From: DATKGW01 sp035510605
GTDB taxonomy: Bacteria; Patescibacteriota; Saccharimonadia; Saccharimonadales; CAIOMD01
Length of the DNA stretch: 20,243 bases
Direction: 5' to 3'
Assembly (NCBI GenBank): GCA_035510605.1
Contig: DATKGW010000011.1
Coordinates: 1-20,243, forward strand
Notes under the pieces: generated by a model
Seen by the model: the letters and a program-made list of their open reading frames with translations, nothing else
The model's database searches: none
What the model was told of the DNA's origin: nothing
Part shown: positions 6,859-14,424 of the stretch, one piece after another
Position numbering within the stretch: position 1 is the first letter of the stretch
How the letters are laid out: the number at the start of each line of letters is the position of its first letter
Made by a program: the position numbers and the translations under genes

Positions 6859-8300
6859 TGAGTGCCAGTTTTTATTTTTACGATCTCGAAACCAGTGGTA
6901 TAAATCCGCGCAATAGCCGCGTAATGCAATTCGGTGGGCAACGGACAGATCTTAATTTGGAACCGATTGGTAATCCGGATAATTTTTTAATAAAATTAAC
7001 GCCCGATATTTTACCGGATCCCGAAGCGGTGCTGATAACCGGCATAACTCCGCAACAGACCTTGGCAGATGGTATTAGTGAAGCTGAATTCTTGCAGTGT
7101 TTTCATAAAAACATTGCTTTAGCCGATACCATTTTTGTCGGTTTTAACTCTATTCGTTTTGATGATGAGTTCATAAGATTTTTGAACTATCGTAATTTTT
7201 ATGATGCTTACGAATGGCAATGGCAGGATGGTAAGAGCCGATGGGATATGCTGGATGTGGTGCGCATGACGAGAGCACTCCGACCGGATGGTATTACTTG
7301 GCCGGTTTCGTCCGAAGGCAAAACCAGTAACAGACTGGAGCATTTGGCAACTGCCAACAATTTTATCCACGAACAGGTTCATGATGCCTTAAGCGACGTC
7401 AACGCTACCATAACCCTGGCCAAATTAATCAGGCAGAGACAACCCAAATTGTTCGATTATCTTTTAAAAATGCGTGATAAAAAAGAAGTGGAAAAATTGG
7501 TTAGCTGGCCGGAACCTTTTATATATAGCTCCGGTCGGTATTCCGGCGTATTTGCAAATACTACCATTGCCGTGACGGTGACAAACCACCCCATCCAAAA
7601 AGGCGCAGTTTTTGTTTATGATTTAAGGTATGATCCTAAACCGTTTGCCAAACTCAAGCCGGTAAAATTAGCTGAACTGCTAAAAAAATACAAGTTGGCA
7701 GAGGGAGAAGAATATCTACCGGTTAAGCAACTGCAATTTAACCGTTGTCCGGCTGTTGCGCCGTTAAGCGTGCTGGATAAAACAAGTTTAGAACGTCTAA
7801 AAATCAACATGGATGAAATAACCGCAAATGCCAAAACTTTGCTGGCCAGCGGTGATTTTAGTGATAATTTGCAAGAAGCCATTGCCATGAATGAAAAACA
7901 AAAACAAGCCAGCTTTATAGTTGATGTTAAAGATGTAGACTCTCAACTATATGATGGCTTTTTTGGCGATGATGATAAAAATTTAATGCGCATAGTTAGA
8001 ACAGCCGATAAAAATGGCTTGGCGGATTTGCATCCCGAATTTAAAGATAGCCGCTTGGATAAACTGCTGTTTTTGTATAAGGCCCGCCAATTTCCCAAGA
8101 GTTTAAACCAGGATGAGCAAGCCCAGTGGCAAAAATATCTTAGCGATAAACTATCAAGTGGAAATAATCAGAGCACTATGGCAAAATATTTTGCCCATAT
8201 ATCAGAACTGGCTAGCAAGGGCGACCTTTCTCCACCCCAAGAATTTCTATTGGAAGAACTTAAATTATACGGCGAAAGTATAATGCCGTATGATGCCTAA
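6858..8300 (+). CDS. sbcB: Exodeoxyribonuclease I
   Basis: 480 residues, close to the approximately 475 of E. coli ExoI. DEDDh exonuclease motifs are visible: Exo I FYDLETSG (Asp9, Glu11), Exo II GFNSIRFDDEFI (Asp about 103), and Exo III HEQVHDALSDV (His175, Asp180). The family-specific stretch after Exo II (NFYDAYEWQWQDGKSRWDMLDVVRMTRALRP, cited by its start and end) follows, with the SH3-like and helical C-terminal parts covering the rest. ExoI degrades single-stranded DNA 3' to 5' in recombination and mismatch repair. It starts on the last base of the obg stop codon (TAATG), so it is translationally coupled to obg and has no promoter of its own that I can see. Confidence 0.95.
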   Translation: MSASFYFYDLETSGINPRNSRVMQFGGQRTDLNLEPIGNPDNFLIKLTPDILPDPEAVLITGITPQQTLADGISEAEFLQCFHKNIALADTIFVGFNSIRFDDEFIRFLNYRNFYDAYEWQWQDGKSRWDMLDVVRMTRALRPDGITWPVSSEGKTSNRLEHLATANNFIHEQVHDALSDVNATITLAKLIRQRQPKLFDYLLKMRDKKEVEKLVSWPEPFIYSSGRYSGVFANTTIAVTVTNHPIQKGAVFVYDLRYDPKPFAKLKPVKLAELLKKYKLAEGEEYLPVKQLQFNRCPAVAPLSVLDKTSLERLKINMDEITANAKTLLASGDFSDNLQEAIAMNEKQKQASFIVDVKDVDSQLYDGFFGDDDKNLMRIVRTADKNGLADLHPEFKDSRLDKLLFLYKARQFPKSLNQDEQAQWQKYLSDKLSSGNNQSTMAKYFAHISELASKGDLSPPQEFLLEELKLYGESIMPYDA

Positions 8301-8338
8301 AATTTAGTTATGGCGATGATTTATGCCGGATAAAAGGC

Positions 8339-8359
8339 AATCAATAGAAATTGATTTTT
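8339..8359 (+). terminator. Weak terminator-like hairpin after sbcB
   Basis: AATCAAT (8339-8345), loop AGAA and ATTGATT (8350-8356) form a 7-bp stem followed by TTT and further A/T bases. The stem is AT-rich, so termination would be weak. It overlaps the 3' end of the convergent small ORF. Confidence 0.35.
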
Positions 8360-8586
8360 ATTAGTATAGCTCGGGCTTTTAAACACAAATGAAAAACGAT
8401 TATGGTGAATAGGAACGCCCATAAGCAAAATACTATTTCTGTAAAAGTTATTTGGAAGTTTGTCCCGGGGACAATACCCAGCAAAAAGAATTGCGGCCCG
8501 ATTGTGCTGAAATCTATTGAAGCCATCAAATGTTTTATAGCAAGGATAGGAAATTCAATATCCTGAATACTAAACAACCACCACAT
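8341..8586 (-). CDS. Small membrane protein of unknown function
   Basis: 81 residues with a hydrophobic second half (FFLLGIVPGTNF, then EIVFCLWAFLFTIIVFHLCL) that should form one or two membrane helices. It is the only gene candidate in the gap between sbcB and uvrA, and it runs opposite to both. The main support is a GGAG Shine-Dalgarno sequence (complement of 8593-8596) six bases upstream of the ATG, which a chance ORF would be unlikely to have. It stops at TGA. No family recognised. Confidence 0.6.
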   Translation of the reverse strand: MWWLFSIQDIEFPILAIKHLMASIDFSTIGPQFFLLGIVPGTNFQITFTEIVFCLWAFLFTIIVFHLCLKARAILIKINFY

Positions 8587-8606
8587 ATTTTTCTCCGATA
8601 AAGCTT

Positions 8607-8635
8607 ACCATACTATAATATGTTAATAAAAGCAA
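8607..8635 (-). promoter_or_regulatory. Candidate promoter for the small minus-strand membrane protein
   Basis: On the minus strand, TTGCTT (8635-8630) and TATGGT (8612-8607) are 17 nt apart, about 20 bases upstream of the ATG at 8586. The match is moderate and the surrounding DNA is very AT-rich, so chance matches are likely. Confidence 0.3.
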
Positions 8636-8686
8636 TAATATTATAAAATAACCTTTAGCGTATTATTGATGATACCTAAAAGACTC

Positions 8687-8715
8687 TGGAAAAAAAAGGC
8701 AAAATGTAGTACAAT
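8687..8715 (+). promoter_or_regulatory. Candidate uvrA promoter
   Basis: TGGAAA (8687-8692) and TACAAT (8710-8715) are 17 nt apart. The start codon is only 11 nt after the -10 box, so the 5' leader would be about 0-5 nt. No Shine-Dalgarno sequence is present before ATG 8727. I see no clear LexA-type palindrome. Confidence 0.5.
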
Positions 8716-8726
8716 AGCCGGCTGGC

Positions 8727-11537
8727 ATGCAAGATTTTATAAGTATAAAAGGTGCACGGGAGCATAACTTAAAAGATATAAGCGTTGATATTCCGCGCAA
8801 CAAATTAATTGTTATAACAGGCCTATCCGGTTCGGGTAAGTCATCCTTAGCTTTTGATACCATTTATGCCGAGGGCCAGCGCCGCTACGTCGAAAGTTTA
8901 AGTAGTTATGCCCGCCAATTTTTAGGCATAATGGAAAAGCCCGATGTCGACCAAATCGATGGCTTGAGCCCGGCGATATCAATCGACCAACGCTCGACCA
9001 GCCGCAACCCGCGCTCGACTGTGGCAACCGTCACCGAGATTTACGATTATTTGAGATTGTTATTTGCGCGGACAGGGGTTCCGCATTGCCCGATTTGTGG
9101 TAAGCCGGTCTCCCGTCAAACCTCAACGGTGATTGTCGATCAAATCGCCAAGGATTTTGATGGGGCCAGAATAATGGTCTTGGCACCGATAATAATAGAT
9201 AAAAAAGGCGCATTCGAACATATCCCCGAGCAATATCAAAAAGCCGGTTTTGCCAGAGTCAGGGTAGATGGCGTTGTTTACACGTTAGACGAATTTCCAG
9301 AGCTTGATAGACAGAAAAAACACCGTATAGAAATTATCATTGATCGTTTGGTTACCGACAAATCCAGTTTTGGCCGCTTGAGCCAATCCATCGAGCAAGC
9401 GCTCGATTTGGCTGACGGACTGGTTAACATACTAAATGCCGACACCAACAAGTTTGAAACCTATTCTTTACTTTATGCCTGTGTTGATCACCCGGAAGTT
9501 GCTATACCGGAACTTGAACCGCGCACCTTTAGTTTCAATTCACCGCACGGTGCTTGCCCGGTTTGTACAGGTTTGGGCAACCGGTTAGAAGTTGACCCGG
9601 AATTGGTCATACCCAATGGCCGCTTAACAATTGCCGAAGGTGCCATTAGACCATGGAACCGAATTAGAATCGACAGCTGGTATGCCAAGAAACTGGCAGT
9701 AATGGCCGAGGCCAACGGCTTCAGTATTCATGTGCCAACCGGCCAACTGACAAAAGATCAGCTGCAAAAAGTTTTGTATGGTACCGGCAATAGGCTTTAT
9801 TCGGTGCCACTTGGTGGCGGCAGAAACTATGATACGACTTTCGAAGGTGTAATTCCTAATTTAGAGCGTCGTTATAAAGATACGGAAAGTGATTTCGTGC
9901 GTCGTGATATAGAAAAATTTATGCAAGAAAAGCCTTGCCATGCCTGCAATGGCAAGCGTCTAAAACCGGCAGTTTTGGCGGTAACTGTTGCCGGACTATC
10001 GATAATGGATATTTGTGAACTATCAATTGATGATGCGGTTGATTTTTTCAAAAATCTAAAATTAGATCCAACCGACACAATGATAGCTAAACAAATATTA
10101 AAAGAAATCGGTGCGCGGTTGGTTTTTTTACAAGATGTCGGGCTAAATTACCTAAATTTAATTCGCGGAGCGACAACTTTAAGTGGTGGTGAGGCTCAGC
10201 GAATACGTTTGGCAACCCAAATCGGTTCGGGTTTGACCGGAGTGTTATATGTTTTGGATGAGCCGTCAATCGGTTTGCACCAGCGTGACAATAAGCGGCT
10301 TGTCAATACACTCAAAAGATTACGCGACCTAGGTAATACAGTTATTGTGGTAGAGCATGACGAAGAGACAATTCGCTCAGCCGATTATTTGCTGGATATT
10401 GGCCCGGGTGCGGGAATACACGGCGGTGAAGTCGTGGCTATTGGCAAACCAGATGATGTTGCAAAAGTTAAAACAAGTATTACCGGTCAATATTTAAGTG
10501 GTGAGCGTTATATTTTAACACCTAAAAAACGCCGCGCTGGCAATGGTAAATCTTTGATTATCAAGGGAGCTCGCGAAAACAATCTTAAAAATATTGATGT
10601 TGAAATTCCGCTTGGACAACTTGTGGTTGTCAGCGGTGTTAGTGGTTCCGGCAAGTCTAGCTTGATTAACGATATTTTGGCCAAAGAATTGTCCGCCAAA
10701 CTGCATCGGGCCAATACGGTTGCCGGCCATCATGACACAATCGAAGGCATCAATCAGTTAGATAAAACTATTATTATTGACCAATCACCTATTGGCCGGA
10801 CGCCACGCAGCAATCCGGCAACCTATACGGGTTTGTTTACGCCAATCCGTGAATTGTTTGCGTCAACTCCAGAAGCACGTGTACGCGGCTATAGGCCAGG
10901 ACGGTTTAGTTTTAATGTTAAAGGCGGACGCTGCGAAAACTGTGCAGGTGATGGAATCATTAAAATTGAGATGCATTTTTTGCCGGACGTTTATGTTACC
11001 TGCGAAGTCTGTAAGGGCAAACGATATAACAGGGAAGCTTTAGAAATCCACTACAAGGAAAAATCCATCAGTGACATTTTAGAAATGACCTGCGAGCAGG
11101 CCGTAGACTTTTTTAAGAATATCCCGGTAATTTATCGAAAGTTGCAGACTTTAGTTGATGTGGGACTGGGTTATATAACGCTAGGCCAACCAGCTACTAC
11201 GCTAAGCGGTGGCGAAGCCCAACGTATAAAGTTGGCTACTGAATTATCACGGCGCCCAACCGGCAGGACTCTTTATATTTTGGATGAGCCAACAACCGGT
11301 TTGCATATCGCAGATGTTGATAAATTGCTAAATGTATTACACGCTTTGGTAGAAGCGGGTAACTCAATGATTATTATCGAACATAATCTGGACGTTATAA
11401 AATCTGCCGATCATGTTATCGATATGGGCCCGGAAGGCGGCGAAGAAGGTGGCAAAATTATAGCTACCGGTACGCCGGAGGCAGTCGCTAAAGTCAACAG
11501 TTCTTACACCGGTCAATTCTTAAAAAAAGTTCTGTAA
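8727..11537 (+). CDS. uvrA: Excinuclease ABC subunit A
   Basis: 936 residues, full length for UvrA. The two ABC ATPase halves are clear: Walker A GLSGSGKSS (32-40) and GVSGSGKSS (about 636-644), two LSGGEAQRI signatures, and two Walker B regions (VLDEPSIGLHQRD and ILDEPTTGLH). Cys pairs for the zinc modules are present: CPICGKPV (about 120), CPVCTGLG, CHACNGKRL, and CENCAGDG with CEVCKGKR in the second half. UvrA finds bulky DNA lesions as a dimer and loads UvrB. uvrC lies 760 bases downstream across a convergent gene; uvrB is not in the window. The last 25 bases overlap the convergent DedA gene. Confidence 0.98.
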   Translation: MQDFISIKGAREHNLKDISVDIPRNKLIVITGLSGSGKSSLAFDTIYAEGQRRYVESLSSYARQFLGIMEKPDVDQIDGLSPAISIDQRSTSRNPRSTVATVTEIYDYLRLLFARTGVPHCPICGKPVSRQTSTVIVDQIAKDFDGARIMVLAPIIIDKKGAFEHIPEQYQKAGFARVRVDGVVYTLDEFPELDRQKKHRIEIIIDRLVTDKSSFGRLSQSIEQALDLADGLVNILNADTNKFETYSLLYACVDHPEVAIPELEPRTFSFNSPHGACPVCTGLGNRLEVDPELVIPNGRLTIAEGAIRPWNRIRIDSWYAKKLAVMAEANGFSIHVPTGQLTKDQLQKVLYGTGNRLYSVPLGGGRNYDTTFEGVIPNLERRYKDTESDFVRRDIEKFMQEKPCHACNGKRLKPAVLAVTVAGLSIMDICELSIDDAVDFFKNLKLDPTDTMIAKQILKEIGARLVFLQDVGLNYLNLIRGATTLSGGEAQRIRLATQIGSGLTGVLYVLDEPSIGLHQRDNKRLVNTLKRLRDLGNTVIVVEHDEETIRSADYLLDIGPGAGIHGGEVVAIGKPDDVAKVKTSITGQYLSGERYILTPKKRRAGNGKSLIIKGARENNLKNIDVEIPLGQLVVVSGVSGSGKSSLINDILAKELSAKLHRANTVAGHHDTIEGINQLDKTIIIDQSPIGRTPRSNPATYTGLFTPIRELFASTPEARVRGYRPGRFSFNVKGGRCENCAGDGIIKIEMHFLPDVYVTCEVCKGKRYNREALEIHYKEKSISDILEMTCEQAVDFFKNIPVIYRKLQTLVDVGLGYITLGQPATTLSGGEAQRIKLATELSRRPTGRTLYILDEPTTGLHIADVDKLLNVLHALVEAGNSMIIIEHNLDVIKSADHVIDMGPEGGEEGGKIIATGTPEAVAKVNSSYTGQFLKKVL

Positions 11538-12250
11538 GATTTTTTTACAGAGCGTTTTATACGAACCCTGGAAACCGGGTCGCGCCATATTTGCCAAAAA
11601 CTTATGCCAAGCGTGACTAAAGTAACCAGCAAAACTACCGGCAAAATATATTTATCAATATTAAAGTAATGGCCGACTACCCGCCCGGCCCAATAACCGA
11701 TCATTGTCACAATGCTTACCCACACTAAACCGCCGATAAAGTTATAAAAAATAAACACCTGGTAACGCATATTGCCAATCCCGGCTATCAAAGGGGCAAG
11801 CGTTCTGACAATCGGGATAAAACGGGCGATTAATATGGTTTTACCGCCATGTTTTTTGTAAAAATTTTGGGCATAAATAACATTTTGTTTGCTAAAGAGT
11901 AGTGCTTCTTCGTTTTTAAATATTTTCGGGCCACTACGACGGCCAATTTCGTAACCCATTATATTGCCCAAAAAAGTGCCGATGAATAAAGCTATTAATG
12001 CTATTACAAGATTCAAACGACCTTGGGCTGCAAAAAAACCTGCCGCAAACAAGAGCGTGTCGCCCGGCAAAAAGAAACCAATAAGCAACCCGGTTTCGGC
12101 AAATAATATCGCTGCCAAAGCCACTAAGCCATAAGTTGCTAGAACTTTATTTATATCTATTGGCCGGGCAAATAAAAATACAATAAGGGCAATGACAATC
12201 AACCAAATTACTAGCTTAAAATACTTTTTCACTACCGTTGATTGTATCAT
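11513..12250 (-). CDS. DedA/SNARE-associated family membrane protein
   Basis: 245 residues, mostly hydrophobic. DedA (PF09335) signatures are present: the re-entrant FFLPGDTLLFAAGFFAA, GTFLGNIMGYEIGRRSGP, and FYKKHGGKTILIARFIPIVRTLAPLIAG, with the conserved Arg/Pro pattern. A helix at about 14-28 and two C-terminal helices complete the family layout. DedA proteins act in the cytoplasmic membrane, and some are flippases that recycle undecaprenyl-phosphate or PE, which would link it to wall synthesis. It is divergent from uvrC with a 49-base gap, and its 3' end overlaps uvrA by 25 bases. The stop is TGA. Confidence 0.92.
   Translation of the reverse strand: MIQSTVVKKYFKLVIWLIVIALIVFLFARPIDINKVLATYGLVALAAILFAETGLLIGFFLPGDTLLFAAGFFAAQGRLNLVIALIALFIGTFLGNIMGYEIGRRSGPKIFKNEEALLFSKQNVIYAQNFYKKHGGKTILIARFIPIVRTLAPLIAGIGNMRYQVFIFYNFIGGLVWVSIVTMIGYWAGRVVGHYFNIDKYILPVVLLVTLVTLGISFWQIWRDPVSRVRIKRSVKKSYRTFFKN
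11522..11551 (-). terminator. Terminator-like hairpin at the uvrA/DedA convergent junction
   Basis: Read on the minus strand, TCTGTAA and TTACAGA form a 7-bp stem with a 7-nt loop, followed by AC and seven T. This is a standard intrinsic terminator shape for the DedA transcript. It lies inside the last DedA codons: the T-run encodes Phe-Phe, 7-13 bases before the TGA. In the other direction only short T tracts follow, so it would be weak for uvrA. Confidence 0.4.
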
Positions 12251-12287
12251 GGCTATCTGTCAAATTAGTAAGTACGAAATAAGGCGT

Positions 12288-12293
12288 TAGAAT
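12288..12293 (+). promoter_or_regulatory. -10 box of a leaderless uvrC transcript
   Basis: TAGAAT ends six bases before the GTG start at 12300, the same box and spacing as before the FemAB-type gene. There is no strong Shine-Dalgarno sequence. A convincing -35 is not seen in the 49-base divergent region shared with the DedA gene. Confidence 0.4.
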
Positions 12294-12299
12294 ATACAT

Positions 12300-13793
12300 G
12301 TGAACAATGTCATAAAAAACAAGTTAGCCAAGTTGCCAAAATCTCCCGGAGTCTATTTTCATAAAAATGCAGCCGGAGAAATTATTTATGTCGGCAAGGC
12401 GGCAGTACTTAATAACCGGGTACGGCAATATTTTCAAAAAAGCCGTTTGCATGACCCAAAGACTGATTTATTGATAAGTGAAATTGCTGATATTGACTGG
12501 ATAGAAGTTGGTAGTGAGGCCGAAGCCCTGTTTTTAGAAGCCGAAATGATACAAAGATATCTGCCCCATTATAATATTTTATTGCGTGATGACAAATCGA
12601 ACGTTTATATCCGGATTAATTTAAAAGATTTTGCGCCTAGTGTGACAATTACCCGGCGTCCCATTGATGACGGAGCCGAATACTTCGGTCCGTTTCTGGC
12701 GGGTGGCCCGGTCAGAAAGGCTCTAAGACATTTAAGAAAAGCGTTGCCATTCTCCACTCATACCACACTACCTCCCAGAGCCTGTTTGCAATATCATCTG
12801 GGTCTTTGCCCGGGGCCGGAAACTGCAGGTTATAATCGAGCCGAATACATTCGGAATTTAAGGAAATTGATTTTATATATACACGGGAAAAGCAATCTGG
12901 TATTACGCGGAATTGAAAATGAAATGAAACAAGCTGCTGCCGGCCAAAAATTCGAGGCAGCCGCACTGCTTCGCAACCGTTTAAGAAATCTAAAAAGATT
13001 ACAATCTCAGGTAATTTTCGGTGATAGTGAGTCAATCGATTTAACCAAAGACCACGCCTTGGCAGAATTAACTGATTTGCTTGGCCTGCAAAAACCGCCT
13101 CACAGAATCGAAGGATTCGACATCAGTCACATCCAAGGCACCGATACCGTAGCCAGCATGGTGGTTTTTACTAACGGTGTGGCCGATAAAGCCCAGTACC
13201 GCAAATTTAAAATGCGCTTAATCGGCAATGATGATTTTGCGCATATGCATGAGGTTGTCAAACGCCGGTTGCAAGAAAAAAATACCAAAAAATGGACACT
13301 GCCGGATTTAATATTAATAGACGGTGGCAGAGGCCAGTTGGCGGCAGCCATCAAAGCAAGAGATGAGATGGGTATAAAAACTACAATGGTCGGCTTGGCT
13401 AAAAGATATGAGGAAATCGTAATCCATAAGAAACAAAGCAACGTTAATGTCAGTAACCTTGCTTTAAAAAAGCTAAAAGCTGTAAAAATTGGCGAGACGG
13501 AAATTTTCATAAATCTGAGTCTCCCGGACAGTAGCTTCATCATCAAGCTGTTGCAGCGGATACGCGATGAATCACACCGTTTCGCCATTAGTTACCATAC
13601 CGTTTTAAAAATCAGGCGGCACTCAGCCAGTGTTTTGGATGAGATACCGGGGATTGGCCAAGCCACAAAAAAGAAATTACTACGCACATTTGGTTCGGTC
13701 AAGGGTTTGGCACAAGCAAGCGACACAGAACTTGTCAGTCTCATCGGCCAAAGAAGAACTTCTACCTTGCGGCTTTATATAAAAGATGATTAA
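12300..13793 (+). CDS. uvrC: Excinuclease ABC subunit C
   Basis: 497 residues, about 100 shorter than E. coli UvrC, but all functional parts are visible. The N-terminal GIY-YIG nuclease is at about 14-50 (SPGVYFHKNAAGEIIYVGKA, then NNRVRQYF). A UVR motif that contacts UvrB is at about 200-235 (IENEMKQAAAGQKFEAAALL). The RNase H-like nuclease has FDISHIQGTDTVASMVVF, LILIDGGRGQL and RDESHRFAISYH. A C-terminal helix-hairpin-helix (LDEIPGIGQATKKKLLRTFG) binds DNA. UvrC makes both incisions around a lesion held by UvrB. The start is GTG 12300; no in-frame ATG precedes the GIY-YIG domain. Confidence 0.96.
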   Translation: MNNVIKNKLAKLPKSPGVYFHKNAAGEIIYVGKAAVLNNRVRQYFQKSRLHDPKTDLLISEIADIDWIEVGSEAEALFLEAEMIQRYLPHYNILLRDDKSNVYIRINLKDFAPSVTITRRPIDDGAEYFGPFLAGGPVRKALRHLRKALPFSTHTTLPPRACLQYHLGLCPGPETAGYNRAEYIRNLRKLILYIHGKSNLVLRGIENEMKQAAAGQKFEAAALLRNRLRNLKRLQSQVIFGDSESIDLTKDHALAELTDLLGLQKPPHRIEGFDISHIQGTDTVASMVVFTNGVADKAQYRKFKMRLIGNDDFAHMHEVVKRRLQEKNTKKWTLPDLILIDGGRGQLAAAIKARDEMGIKTTMVGLAKRYEEIVIHKKQSNVNVSNLALKKLKAVKIGETEIFINLSLPDSSFIIKLLQRIRDESHRFAISYHTVLKIRRHSASVLDEIPGIGQATKKKLLRTFGSVKGLAQASDTELVSLIGQRRTSTLRLYIKDD

Positions 13794-13806
13794 AGGCTGC
13801 CTGCAC

Positions 13807-13815
13807 TGTTATAAT
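13807..13815 (+). promoter_or_regulatory. Extended -10 promoter for the PF04020-secG-SBP group
   Basis: TGTTATAAT is a consensus extended -10 ending 14 bases before ATG 13830. The expected leader is about 7-8 nt, too short for a normal ribosome-binding site. It lies just after the uvrC stop and would drive the next three genes together. Confidence 0.55.
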
Positions 13816-13829
13816 AAGATGTAATCTTA

Positions 13830-14204
13830 ATGAAAAAACAATTCATAAAATTTTTAATTAGATGGTTCGCTAACGGTGCTGGTCTATATATTGCTGCCCA
13901 TATTTTTAATTTAGTAAATTATCAAAATCGCTTATCGGTAATAATTATTGCTAGTTTTATTTTATCTTTACTGAATGTACTGATAAAACCGATTTTAGTT
14001 ATATTCACATTACCAGCCATAGCTCTGACATTAGGGATTTTTATGGTTATTATTAATGGGTTTATCGTTTTTTTGGCGACCACATTATATGATCGTTTGC
14101 AGGTTAGTTCATTCTGGACAGCCATACTTGTTGGTATGGTCATCGGACTGGTAAACTATATAGTGACTATCGCCGCAGAAGCGGTAGAAAAAAATCATGC
14201 TTAA
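13830..14204 (+). CDS. Small four-helix membrane protein, phage-holin superfamily IV-like (PF04020)
   Basis: 124 residues with about four hydrophobic segments (AGLYIAAHIFNLV, VIIIASFILSLLNVLIKPILVIFTLPA cited by its ends, LGIFMVIINGFIVFLATTL, AILVGMVIGLVNYIVTI). The NVLIKPILVIFTLPAIALTLG segment, cited by its ends, matches the conserved core of the YvlD/PF04020 family. The holin name is historical; most members are chromosomal housekeeping membrane proteins of unknown role. Its 3' end overlaps secG by 8 bases, so the two are co-translated. Confidence 0.85.
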   Translation: MKKQFIKFLIRWFANGAGLYIAAHIFNLVNYQNRLSVIIIASFILSLLNVLIKPILVIFTLPAIALTLGIFMVIINGFIVFLATTLYDRLQVSSFWTAILVGMVIGLVNYIVTIAAEAVEKNHA

Positions 14205-14415
14205 TATTTTTAACTATATTACTATCGGCTCGGCACTCTTTTTAATCTTATTGATATTGGTTCAAACCAGAGGTGCGGGTTTGGGTGCGGGGTTTGGTAG
14301 TGCTGCCGAAATTGAAACCGTCCGCCGGGGCTCAGAAAAAACCATCTTTCAGATGACAATAGTAGTGGCGATTATTTTTGTTACCTCAATTATCCTAGGG
14401 ATTATATCTAAATAA
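14197..14415 (+). CDS. secG: Protein translocase subunit SecG
   Basis: 72 residues with two membrane helices (about 6-23 and 51-69) joined by a Gly-rich loop, as in bacterial SecG. The signature VQTRGAGLGAGFGS matches the family QxgkgaGLgaaFGG pattern. SecG assists SecYEG protein export. It starts inside the preceding gene and is followed after nine bases by a large exported binding protein, which probably uses the same transcript. Confidence 0.92.
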   Translation: MLNIFNYITIGSALFLILLILVQTRGAGLGAGFGSAAEIETVRRGSEKTIFQMTIVVAIIFVTSIILGIISK

Positions 14416-14424
14416 AAAAGAACC

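Noticed and set aside
13830..14204. Prophage remnant, suggested by a holin-like protein and a possibly baseplate-like protein at 70-1752
   Set aside because: Both are common chromosomal CPR genes in name only. No integrase, terminase, capsid or tail genes are present, and the neighbours are housekeeping.
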